From the NCBI RefSeq assembly GCF_003412455.1, contig NZ_QTJU01000002.1, positions 186,001-250,000 on the forward strand: DNA of 64,000 bases, in the 5' to 3' direction. A model generated the notes under the pieces. It saw only the letters and a list, made by a program, of their open reading frames with translations, did no database searches and was not told the origin of the DNA. This document shows, one piece after another, positions 33,191 to 41,242 of this stretch. The position numbers were made by a program, and so were the translations under genes. Numbering within the stretch: position 1 is the first letter of the stretch; each line of letters starts with the position of its first letter. This DNA is from Deminuibacter soli. Lineage in GTDB: Bacteria; Bacteroidota; Bacteroidia; Chitinophagales; Chitinophagaceae.

Positions 33191-34021
33191 ATGGAAATAA
33201 GATTTCAGAATAGCCCGAAAGAAACCAGCCGCATGAATACGGCGGAGCTGCGCAGCAATTTCTTGATTGAAAAGCTGATGCAGGATGACCAGGTGCAACT
33301 GGTGTATTCACATTACGACCGTGTGATCATAGGTGGCGCCAAACCTGTTCACCAAAGTGTTGAACTGCCCAATCATCCTGAATTGCGGGCAGATTATTTC
33401 CTGGAGCGCAGGGAAATAGGCATCATCAATGTAGGTGGTGCGGGTGAAGTAAAAGCAGATGGTGAATTGTTTAGCCTCGATAAGCTCAGTTGCCTGTACC
33501 TGGGCAAGGGTGTGAAACAGGTAAGCTTCAGCAGTAAAGATGCGGCGCAACCTGCAGTGTTTTATTTGTTGTCTGCACCGGCACATGCAACACATCCCAA
33601 CCGTTTGTTTACAAAGAACGATGCACAGGGTGGCAACATGGGCGACCAGGCTACTGCCAACAAGCGCACTATTTACCGTTATATACATGCAGATGGCATT
33701 CAGAGCTGCCAGCTGGTAATGGGCCTCACCATACTGGAACCGGGCAGTGTATGGAACACCATGCCTGCACACACGCACACGCGCCGTATGGAAGCTTATT
33801 TTTATTTTGATGTGCCGGCAGAGCAGCGCGTATTTCACTTCATGGGCGAGCCCACTGAAACACGCCACCTGTTAATGGCCAATCACGATGCAGTGGTATC
33901 GCCGCCGTGGTCTATCCATTCGGGCTGCGGCACAGCGGCGTATGGGTTTATATGGGGCATGGCCGGTGAAAATTATACTTACAGCGATATGGATGCTGCG
34001 CCCTTGGCAGATTTACGATAA
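33191..34021 (+). CDS. kduI: 5-dehydro-4-deoxy-D-glucuronate isomerase
   Basis: A 276-residue cupin enzyme; length is right for KduI with the ATG at 33191, while the longer reading from 33131 adds 20 residues overlapping kduD. NMGDQATANKRTIYRYIHADG and MPAHTHTRRMEAYFYFDVP carry the zinc-binding His residues. It isomerises the unsaturated uronate product (5-keto-4-deoxyuronate) that GH88/GH105 enzymes release after polysaccharide lyase action, linking the two enzyme groups in this window. Confidence 0.95.
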   Translation: MEIRFQNSPKETSRMNTAELRSNFLIEKLMQDDQVQLVYSHYDRVIIGGAKPVHQSVELPNHPELRADYFLERREIGIINVGGAGEVKADGELFSLDKLSCLYLGKGVKQVSFSSKDAAQPAVFYLLSAPAHATHPNRLFTKNDAQGGNMGDQATANKRTIYRYIHADGIQSCQLVMGLTILEPGSVWNTMPAHTHTRRMEAYFYFDVPAEQRVFHFMGEPTETRHLLMANHDAVVSPPWSIHSGCGTAAYGFIWGMAGENYTYSDMDAAPLADLR

Positions 34022-34041
34022 CCAGGTTTAGTTACAGTATT

Positions 34042-35061
34042 ATGAAAAAAGTATTTTGTTTTGGCGAACTGTTACTGCGCATGTCCCCCGTATTAAACGG
34101 CACATGGATTAAAGAAAACAGCATGCCCGTTTTTATAGGTGGTGCCGAGCTGAATGTGGCGCATGCACTGGCCAACTGGCAGGTGCCGGTGCAGTACTGT
34201 ACTGCGCTGCCGGCGAATTACCTGTCAGCGGAGATTTGCACGGCTGTGCAGGCGAAAAACATCGATACCAGCACCGTCCTGTTTTCGGGTGAACGTATCG
34301 GTACCTATTACCTGCCACAGGGAGCTGATCTAAAACATGCCGGTGTTATTTATGACCGTGCATATTCATCTTTCTGGTCATTAAAGCCAGGCACTATCGA
34401 TTGGGATACACTGCTGGCCGGTGCTTCCTGGTTTCATTTCAGCGCAATTAGTCCGGCGCTTAACGAAAACGTGGTGGCTGTATGCAAAGAAGGCCTGGAA
34501 GCTGCCACCCGACTGGGCTTGAAGATATCTGTTGATTTGAACTACCGTGCCCGTTTGTGGCAGTACGGCAAAACGCCGGCTTCGGTAATGCGCGGACTGG
34601 CCGGTTATTGCGATGTAATCATGGGCAATATCTGGGCAGCAGCTACCTTGCTGGATATCCCGGTAGATAATGAATTAATAGCGGCAGACAGCAGGGAAAA
34701 TTACCTGGAACATGCCAGCCGCACCGCTGCAGCCATAATGGAGCAATTCCCGCGTTGCACTACGGTGGCCAATACTTTCCGTTTCGACGACGGGCATGGC
34801 GGCATCCGGTATTACGCAGCTTTGAACCAGCCGGGTGTTCAGTTTGTTTCCCATCACATGAAAGCAGCCAGCATTGCAGATAAAGTAGGCAGCGGCGATT
34901 GTTTTATGGCCGGACTGATTTACGGCATTCACAATGGGCATACCCCGCAGCAGGTAATTAATTATGCAGCAGCGGCGGCTTTTGGTAAATTGCAGGAAAC
35001 CGGCGACGCAACAAGGCAAACCATATCATCCATTCACTCAATATTAGCATCATATGAATAA
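34042..35061 (+). CDS. kdgK: PfkB-type 2-keto-3-deoxygluconate kinase
   Basis: A 339-residue ribokinase-fold kinase. FGELLLRMSP and IGGAELNVAHALANW at the N-terminus bind the sugar, and the C-terminal KVGSGDCFMAGLIYG holds the catalytic Asp. It phosphorylates KDG to KDPG with ATP. It overlaps the aldolase gene by eight bases, so both are made together. Confidence 0.92.
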   Translation: MKKVFCFGELLLRMSPVLNGTWIKENSMPVFIGGAELNVAHALANWQVPVQYCTALPANYLSAEICTAVQAKNIDTSTVLFSGERIGTYYLPQGADLKHAGVIYDRAYSSFWSLKPGTIDWDTLLAGASWFHFSAISPALNENVVAVCKEGLEAATRLGLKISVDLNYRARLWQYGKTPASVMRGLAGYCDVIMGNIWAAATLLDIPVDNELIAADSRENYLEHASRTAAAIMEQFPRCTTVANTFRFDDGHGGIRYYAALNQPGVQFVSHHMKAASIADKVGSGDCFMAGLIYGIHNGHTPQQVINYAAAAAFGKLQETGDATRQTISSIHSILASYE

Positions 35062-35719
35062 GTACGATTCTGCATTACACGAGATTTTAGACAAGGGTAT
35101 TCTTCCTTTGTACTTTCATGCAGATATTGATATCTGTATAAACATACTCAAAGCCCTGTACCAGGCCGGCATCCGCGCAGTAGAGTTTACCAACAGGGGA
35201 GAAGCGGCCCTGCGTAATTTCAGCAGCATGAAAGCTGTGCGTGACGCGGAAATGAAAGACCTGCAGCTCGGCGTTGGTACTATCAAAAATGAACACGATG
35301 CCAAAGCATTTGTGGCAGCAGGCGCCGATTTCCTGGTAAGCCCGGGTTATGTGCCTGAAGTAAATACCGTGGCGCAGGACAATGGCCTGTTGTGGATACC
35401 CGGCTGCATGACGCCTTCTGAAATAATACAGGCCGAGAATGCAGGCGTTAAGTTTGTAAAATTGTTTCCCGGCAACCTGCTGATGCCTTCCTTCCTTGAA
35501 GCCATCCGCCCCATTTTCCCTGACCTGCTGTTTATGCCTACCGGTGGTGTGGAAGTGGAGAAAACAAATATCCAGTCCTGGTTTAAAGCCGGTGTAAGTG
35601 CTGTTGGTCTTGGCAGCAAACTCATCAACAAAGCCATCTTAGACCAGGATGATTATGCACATTTTATCTCTGCACTTACCGAAAAAGCTATTTGCCTGGT
35701 GAAGACAGTTAGGCAGTAA
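35054..35719 (+). CDS. eda: KDPG/KHG aldolase
   Basis: A 221-residue class I aldolase. The Schiff-base Lys is in KFVKLFPGN, the catalytic Glu in RAVEFTNRGE, and the phosphate site in PTGGVEVEKTN. It cleaves KDPG to pyruvate and glyceraldehyde-3-phosphate, the latter a substrate for the GapN-like enzyme upstream. The start overlaps the kdgK stop by eight bases. Confidence 0.95.
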   Translation: MNKYDSALHEILDKGILPLYFHADIDICINILKALYQAGIRAVEFTNRGEAALRNFSSMKAVRDAEMKDLQLGVGTIKNEHDAKAFVAAGADFLVSPGYVPEVNTVAQDNGLLWIPGCMTPSEIIQAENAGVKFVKLFPGNLLMPSFLEAIRPIFPDLLFMPTGGVEVEKTNIQSWFKAGVSAVGLGSKLINKAILDQDDYAHFISALTEKAICLVKTVRQ

Positions 35720-35759
35720 TTACTGCTCCCTTAAAATCTAACGATTAAACCAACTACGC

Positions 35760-37055
35760 ATGCCAAATACCGGTATTGGAAAATACAGGTGGACGATCTG
35801 TTCGCTCATATTTTTTGCTACAACGATTAACTACCTGGACAGGGCGGTTATTTCACTCTTAAAACCGTACCTCACCGATGAATTTAAATGGAATGCCGGT
35901 GACTATGCCAATATTGAAATTGCCTTCAAAATAACCTATGCACTCGGCCTGTTTATGGCAGGCCGGGTGATAGACCGCACCGGCACCAAGCTGGGCTATG
36001 CGCTGTCGCTTATTTTGTGGAGCCTGAGTGCCATTGGCCATGCCTTTGTAACCAGCACCGGCGGCTTTATTGTAGCCCGTGCCTTCCTGGGTATCAGTGA
36101 AGCAGGTAACTTTCCCGCGGCCATTAAAACCGTGGCAGAATGGTTCCCGAAAAAAGAAAGAGCTTTTGCTACCGGTATCTTCAACTCCGGCTCCAACATC
36201 GGGGCCATCATTGCACCGTTAACCGTACCATTTATTGCCAAAGTATGGAACTGGCGCTGGGCCTTTGGTATTACCGGCGCTGTAGGTTTTATATGGCTTA
36301 TTTTCTGGTACCTGCTGTATGAAATTCCTTCAAAGCACAAACGCGTAACACCTGCTGAGCTGGAATACATTAACAGCGATAAGGACGAAGAAAAAACAGA
36401 AGTAAAGGAAAAAGTGCCCTGGGGTGTACTGCTGCGTTTCAGGCAAACCTGGGCCTTTGTACTCGGTAAGTTTTTAACAGATCCTATCTGGTGGTTTTAT
36501 TTATTCTGGTTGCCCGATTTCCTGGAGAAACAATATGGCTTAAAGAATACAGCCATTGCATTGCCGGTGGCTCTGGTGTACACCATGTCCAGCTTTGGCA
36601 GCGTATTCGGCGGCTGGCTGCCCATGTTTTTCATCAACAGGAATGTGGCAGTATTTAAAGCACGTAAAACATCTATGCTTATTTATGCCTTCTGTGTAAT
36701 ACCCATTGTGTTTGCGCAGGTATTGGGGCAGATAGATATGTGGCTTGCTGTGGCGATTATTGGTCTGGCAGCAGCAGCGCACCAGGCATGGAGTGCCAAT
36801 ATCTTTACTACTGTATCTGATATGTTCCCCAAAAAAGCGGTTGCTTCTGTTACCGGGTTGGGCGGCATGTCCGGTGCATTGGGTGGCATTTTGTTATCGG
36901 CCCTGGTGCAAAAGCAGATGTTTGTGTATTACGAGCGCATCAACAAAATGGAAACAGCGTACTACATCATGTTTATCATCTGCGGCCTGGCTTATTTAAC
37001 CGGCTGGCTGATTATGCATATACTGGCGCCGCGTATGGAGAAAGTGAATATTTAA
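35760..37055 (+). CDS. MFS hexuronate transporter (ExuT-like)
   Basis: A 431-residue anion:cation symporter-family permease. RWTICSLIFFATTINYLDRAVISLLKP opens helix 1, followed by GRVIDRTGTKLGY, the substrate-region motif LGISEAGNFPAAIKTVAEWFP and FNSGSNIGAIIAPL. These motifs are typical of galacturonate/glucuronate transporters. As last gene of the uronate cluster it would import free hexuronates. A hairpin terminator follows. Confidence 0.92.
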   Translation: MPNTGIGKYRWTICSLIFFATTINYLDRAVISLLKPYLTDEFKWNAGDYANIEIAFKITYALGLFMAGRVIDRTGTKLGYALSLILWSLSAIGHAFVTSTGGFIVARAFLGISEAGNFPAAIKTVAEWFPKKERAFATGIFNSGSNIGAIIAPLTVPFIAKVWNWRWAFGITGAVGFIWLIFWYLLYEIPSKHKRVTPAELEYINSDKDEEKTEVKEKVPWGVLLRFRQTWAFVLGKFLTDPIWWFYLFWLPDFLEKQYGLKNTAIALPVALVYTMSSFGSVFGGWLPMFFINRNVAVFKARKTSMLIYAFCVIPIVFAQVLGQIDMWLAVAIIGLAAAAHQAWSANIFTTVSDMFPKKAVASVTGLGGMSGALGGILLSALVQKQMFVYYERINKMETAYYIMFIICGLAYLTGWLIMHILAPRMEKVNI

Positions 37056-37075
37056 TAACAGGTAATGATAAAAAG

Positions 37076-37109
37076 AAAGCAGCTGTGTTTCAATAACACA
37101 GCCGCTTTT
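37076..37109. terminator. Bidirectional terminator between exuT-like and anti-sigma genes
   Basis: Stem AAAGC-GCTGTGTT / AACACAGC-GCTTT with a single unpaired base on each arm and loop TCAAT. A-rich and T-rich flanks on both sides let it serve the convergent genes ending at 37055 and 37129. Confidence 0.75.
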
Positions 37110-37128
37110 GTATGTGGCATGTACCCGG

Positions 37129-38421
37129 TTACTTGATATGTACAGTGACTTTCTTTTTCTTTTCCGGTCCGCTGGTAATCCATTTTGGTCCATTACGTAT
37201 GGCATCAATGGCCTGTGAATCTGTTTCTGAAGGTGTGCTGCGGATCACGAAATTGTAGGGCTTTCCTTTATCGTTTATTTCAAACTCCATTTCTATATCA
37301 CCGGGCAGGGGCTCTTCGCTGGCGGTAGTATCTATTTCTTTGTGCAGTTTGGTGTATACATACTGCTGAAACATTTGCCAGCCGCCTGCTGGTGTTGCGT
37401 CGGGTGTTGCCTGTTTAACTGCATTGCCCGAAGCAGCAGCTTTTTTGCTGCGTGAGCGCAGTTCTGTCACCACCATATCGCCAAGGCTCTGCTGGCTTTC
37501 TTCCAGCTGAACACTATTGGTTTTATTCGCTTTGATGGTTACCTCTGCACTGGCATATCCCAATGAAGAAACAGTAACGCTGGTAATGGAATCGTTACTA
37601 CGTAATACAAAGCGGCCGTCTTCATCGGTCATGGCCAATGCTTTGCCGTTTATGGGTTTAATAGTGGCGTTTTCCAGTGGTTTCTGCTGTTCATCACGCA
37701 CAATTCCTTCCAGCTGGTATACTTTGCCTGGTGCGGCCTGCATAGGAGCTGCCATAGTAGCTTTTCTTGCTGCGGTAAACCCCATATTGCCGTGAATAAC
37801 GGTATCAGTTTGAACTTTATCGTATTCAGCCGGGGCTGCCATTGCGGTGACTGCTGCCGGTTGTTTTGCTGCAGGGGCAGGCGGTGCTTCGGCTGCTGCA
37901 ACTACGGGTGCACTGGCAGTAACAGGCTGCTGTGGCTGTGGTTTGCTAAACACCTGTGGTGCAGGTTTACGCCGGATAACTGCGGGTTCTGCTGCCGGTT
38001 TGGGGCTGCCGCTTTTATCTGCCCGTATGCTGTCTTGTACAACAGGGGGCGTGGTGTTTTTGGTAATGGTAGCCAGTTCGGGTGCCTGGGTTGGCGAGGG
38101 CTTGTTTTGCAGCAACAGGGCGCCTGTACCTGCGCCTGCAATAAGTATTACAGCTGCAGCCACGCGCAGCCAGGTGCGGCGCTTATACACGGGCAATACT
38201 TTTACCTGTGCAGGGCGTTGCAATGCCGCCGCAATGTTATTTAAATGCTGTTGGGCAATCGGCAGCTGCACCTGGGCAAAACCTTCCATTGCATCGGCCA
38301 GGAAAGGGTCGTTCAGCGCTGCCTTTTCCAGTTCGTGCATTTCTTTTGCGGGCATGCGGCCCTGCAGGTACCGCTCGATATCTGCCAAAGAAAATTCATT
38401 ATGGTTGTATTGCTCAGCCAT
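37129..38421 (-). CDS. Anti-sigma factor with carboxypeptidase-regulatory-like and TonB-like periplasmic parts
   Basis: A 430-residue single-pass membrane protein. The cytoplasmic N-terminus (residues 1-80; FSLADIERYLQGRMPAKEMHEL) resembles a zinc-free anti-sigma domain. A membrane helix follows (WLRVAAAVILIAGAGTGALLL, about 84-104), then an Ala/Pro/Gln-rich linker. Next come a carboxypeptidase-regulatory-like repeat (GIVRDEQQKPLENATI to VTVSSLGYASAEV) and a C-terminal domain similar to TonB C-termini (IEMEFEINDKGKPYNFVIRST). Its start overlaps the sigma gene by eight bases, so it very likely controls that sigma factor. Confidence 0.82.
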   Translation of the reverse strand: MAEQYNHNEFSLADIERYLQGRMPAKEMHELEKAALNDPFLADAMEGFAQVQLPIAQQHLNNIAAALQRPAQVKVLPVYKRRTWLRVAAAVILIAGAGTGALLLQNKPSPTQAPELATITKNTTPPVVQDSIRADKSGSPKPAAEPAVIRRKPAPQVFSKPQPQQPVTASAPVVAAAEAPPAPAAKQPAAVTAMAAPAEYDKVQTDTVIHGNMGFTAARKATMAAPMQAAPGKVYQLEGIVRDEQQKPLENATIKPINGKALAMTDEDGRFVLRSNDSITSVTVSSLGYASAEVTIKANKTNSVQLEESQQSLGDMVVTELRSRSKKAAASGNAVKQATPDATPAGGWQMFQQYVYTKLHKEIDTTASEEPLPGDIEMEFEINDKGKPYNFVIRSTPSETDSQAIDAIRNGPKWITSGPEKKKKVTVHIK

Positions 38422-38992
38422 TGCTTTCCATACAATTTTTCAGGTTTCTTCTCCCGTTCTGTATCAGGCTGCGTACTTTGTTCCAGTCGCTGCCGGTTAT
38501 TTCAGTGATTTCCTGGTAACATTTGTTTTCCAGGTAAAACAGTGTAACTGCTTGTTTCTGTGCTTCTGCCAGCTGTTCCATACACAAACCGAGACGCTTA
38601 AAATCCGCTTCTTTTTCCAGTATACTGTCCAGATGCGAAAGATCTTCCGATTGCATAAAAAATCCCTGCTCCGGCAGGGAAACCGTTTTATGCTTCTGCT
38701 CTTTGCGCAGTTGCATCAAACAGTGGTTTTTGGTAACCACGTACAGCCAGCTTTTGAAATTGGATACCTGGTGGTGGGGTAGTTTGACCAGTAATTCCTG
38801 GTAAATGTTCATAACTGCGTCTTTGGCAGATTCGGCTTGTTTCAGGTATTTAACACAGGTGCCGTATACCAGGTCGGTATAACGCAGGTATAAGGTTGCC
38901 AGTACCTGCTGTTCGCCGGTTTGCTGAAATTCAGCCAGCAGCTCCTCATCGGTGCGCGGGGCGTTTGTCCCTATGTGCCTTACTGGAATCAT
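38414..38992 (-). CDS. ECF RNA polymerase sigma factor
   Basis: About 192 residues (an ATG at 39013 would add seven). Region 2 is seen in LATLYLRYTDLVYGTCVKYL and the following DAVMNIYQELLVKL, with VSNFKSWLYVVTKNHCLMQLR. Region 4 is EQLAEAQKQAVTLFYLENKCYQEI ending in the HTH ITGSDWNKVRSLIQNGRRNL. It is translationally coupled to the anti-sigma gene. It is divergent from a four-Cys membrane protein gene, a plausible regulon member. Confidence 0.92.
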   Translation of the reverse strand: MIPVRHIGTNAPRTDEELLAEFQQTGEQQVLATLYLRYTDLVYGTCVKYLKQAESAKDAVMNIYQELLVKLPHHQVSNFKSWLYVVTKNHCLMQLRKEQKHKTVSLPEQGFFMQSEDLSHLDSILEKEADFKRLGLCMEQLAEAQKQAVTLFYLENKCYQEITEITGSDWNKVRSLIQNGRRNLKNCMESNG

Positions 38993-39150
38993 GTGCTGCC
39001 GGCAAGGTAACAATTTTTACCGTACGCCTGAAACCCAGTGTGTTAAAACAGGGAACAGCCTTACCCGGTATGAACAGAACTGAACGCCCATGTAACGCAG
39101 CTAAATGATGTAATTTGTCGTTTCCCCGCATCTTCTGCAAAACTGCTGTT

Positions 39151-39978
39151 ATGAAAAAAACACTACAGGTATCTGTACTCCAACCCTGCCACGAAAACTG
39201 GAATGCCATGCTACCCGGCGAAAAGGGAAGTTTTTGCGGGGCCTGCCGCAAAGAGGTGGTTGACTTTTCGCTGATGACCGATCAGCAGTTGCTGAACTAC
39301 CTCTCAGCCGCAAAAGGCAATACCTGCGGCCGCTTTACCCGCAGCCAGCTGCAACGGAATCTTGTTGCTGCGCAACCACCTGCAAAGAAAAGCCGCTGGC
39401 TGGCGGTGCTGATGCCGTTGTTGTTGCTGCTGGACAAAAGTTACGGGCAGCAACCGGCTGTTACGCCTGCAACAGCACAATACCCGCATGAAAAAAAGCC
39501 ACCAAACCTGGAAACGGAATCTATCGTGTCTACACTTCCATCGTCAGAGTTATTGGATACACCCAACGCAAATTATATGGAGCATAGGCGCAGCTCTTTT
39601 CAATATGGCCAGGGGCTGCCCCTTGCATCGTCAATTGATATAGTCATTGGCCAACCCGAACTAAGACGGCAGCCTCATTTTTTGTGGCGTGATACAGCCG
39701 CCAGTTACCTGCGTGGCGTTCTGCAAAAACGCCCTTTTATAGTTAAGCCTAGCCAGGTAAAATTGAATAACAACTGCACGGTAACCGTACATGAATGGAA
39801 TGATTTTAATATCGAAGTGTTTAATGCAGCCGGCGACTTTGTATATCTGCAAAAATGCAGGAACAGTCAAAACCTGCCTGTCAGCATCCAGGCGAAATGG
39901 CCTAAAGGTGTTTATTATGTACGGGTATTGAATGAGCGGTTATTAGGTTACTACACAGAAAAAATATGGGTGAAATAA
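39151..39978 (+). CDS. Four-Cys N-terminal domain membrane protein with T9SS-like C-terminus (paralogue 1)
   Basis: A 275-residue protein of unknown function. Residues 1-70 form a Cys domain (C13, C29, C32, C59; PCHENW, FCGACRKEVVDFS, GNTCGRF) that could hold zinc or an Fe-S cluster. A single membrane helix follows (WLAVLMPLLLLL, about 83-94), then a low-complexity region. The last ~70 residues (CTVTVHEWNDFNIEVFNAAG, KGVYYVRVLNERLLGYYTEKIWVK) resemble type IX secretion sorting domains. There is no N-terminal signal peptide. The next gene is a paralogue with identical Cys spacing. Confidence 0.75.
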   Translation: MKKTLQVSVLQPCHENWNAMLPGEKGSFCGACRKEVVDFSLMTDQQLLNYLSAAKGNTCGRFTRSQLQRNLVAAQPPAKKSRWLAVLMPLLLLLDKSYGQQPAVTPATAQYPHEKKPPNLETESIVSTLPSSELLDTPNANYMEHRRSSFQYGQGLPLASSIDIVIGQPELRRQPHFLWRDTAASYLRGVLQKRPFIVKPSQVKLNNNCTVTVHEWNDFNIEVFNAAGDFVYLQKCRNSQNLPVSIQAKWPKGVYYVRVLNERLLGYYTEKIWVK

Positions 39979-40038
39979 ATAATTGCTATTCTCTTATGTA
40001 ATACAGAAGATCGTGGCATCCTGTATTAAACTGCAACC

Positions 40039-41037
40039 ATGAAACCGACTGTACAACTCTTTATACCCACTCCTTGCCATGAAGACTGGCACAAGATGCA
40101 ACCCGGTTCACAAGGCCGCTTTTGCAATGCCTGCAGTAAACAGGTGATTGATTTTTCTGCAATGAGTGATCAGCAAGTACTTCAGTATTTTTCTGCCGCG
40201 CAGGGAAATGTATGTGGCCGTTTTAATTCTCATCAACTAATGCGCGATCTGGCGCATGCAACGCAACCCTCACGCAAAAGCAAGTGGGTGGCTGCTTTAC
40301 TGCCTTTGCTGGCGTTATTCAGCAAAGCTGAAGCACAGAAAACGATGGGTAAACCAGCGATAGGCCAATATCAGTCTGACAGGCAATTAACCGGCGATAC
40401 CGTAATAATAGCAACCAAACAAACCATAAAAGCAAGTATCAGCGGGTGGGTAATCGATTCGTCGGGAGCACCTATTGCATACAGTTCAATAACAATTGCC
40501 GGTACAAAATATGGCTGCGTTGCAGATAGTGCAGGCTATTATCATTTGTCTTTTGATGCACCCGGAAGAGAAGTAACCATTAGCTATGCTGCCGTTGGTT
40601 ACGTGATGCGATCCAGACAATTGCTTTTGTCCGAATCGCGTACAGCCATTGCCAATATGGAACTGTTGGCAACGACAACACTTGATGAAGTGCTGGTGGT
40701 CGGTGAAATAATTCCTTCACGGCGTTCCATAAAACTGAAGCGCGATACCATTGCTGCAAGTCTGTGCAAAGTAGTGAAAGGAAATACCTGTAAGCTATAT
40801 CCCAACCCTGTTACAGCCGGCGGCACTACCACACTCACGGTAAGTGCATGGGAGCATTTTACAGTAGAAGTATATACCACAGGAGGCGCACCTGTTTATA
40901 ACCAGGAATACACCAATAGCAAAAAAATGCCCATACAAATACCCGTGGCCGGTAACTGGCATACAGGCATGTATTACGTACGCGTTGTAGAAATTGGTTC
41001 CGGTAAAAATTATACCACCAAACTGCTGGTGCAATAA
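40039..41037 (+). CDS. Four-Cys N-terminal domain membrane protein (paralogue 2) with carboxypeptidase-regulatory-like domain
   Basis: A 332-residue protein. Cys13, Cys29, Cys32 and Cys59 and the words PCHEDW, FCNACSKQVIDFSAM and GNVCGRF repeat the pattern of the upstream gene. After a membrane helix (WVAALLPLLALFSKAEAQ, about 85-102) there is a carboxypeptidase-regulatory-like module (ISGWVIDSSGAPIAYSSITI, REVTISYAAVGYVMRSRQL) and a T9SS-like end (CKLYPNPVTAGGTTTLTV, GMYYVRVVEIGSGKNYTTKLLVQ). It probably presents a periplasmic or surface domain; function unknown. Confidence 0.75.
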   Translation: MKPTVQLFIPTPCHEDWHKMQPGSQGRFCNACSKQVIDFSAMSDQQVLQYFSAAQGNVCGRFNSHQLMRDLAHATQPSRKSKWVAALLPLLALFSKAEAQKTMGKPAIGQYQSDRQLTGDTVIIATKQTIKASISGWVIDSSGAPIAYSSITIAGTKYGCVADSAGYYHLSFDAPGREVTISYAAVGYVMRSRQLLLSESRTAIANMELLATTTLDEVLVVGEIIPSRRSIKLKRDTIAASLCKVVKGNTCKLYPNPVTAGGTTTLTVSAWEHFTVEVYTTGGAPVYNQEYTNSKKMPIQIPVAGNWHTGMYYVRVVEIGSGKNYTTKLLVQ

Positions 41038-41242
41038 ATAGTAAAACATGCTGGTTTTGTTACATGCAGCCTGCCTTAACGAAAGTGAATGCAGTGCTGC
41101 ATTTTTTATGCGCGTACACCTATAAAAAATATTTCCGCCGTTTATGTAATACCGTTTTCTTCCGCATCTGCTATATACAACGTTGTATCATTTGTTCGCT
41201 CGTTTTTATTTGTACTCATTTAAATCATCAAAAATTGCTGTT

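Noticed and set aside
37847-38782. 311-codon plus-strand ORF opposite the sigma/anti-sigma genes
   Set aside because: The minus strand has a coherent sigma and anti-sigma pair; the antisense protein is rich in Cys, Ala and Gly without recognisable domains.
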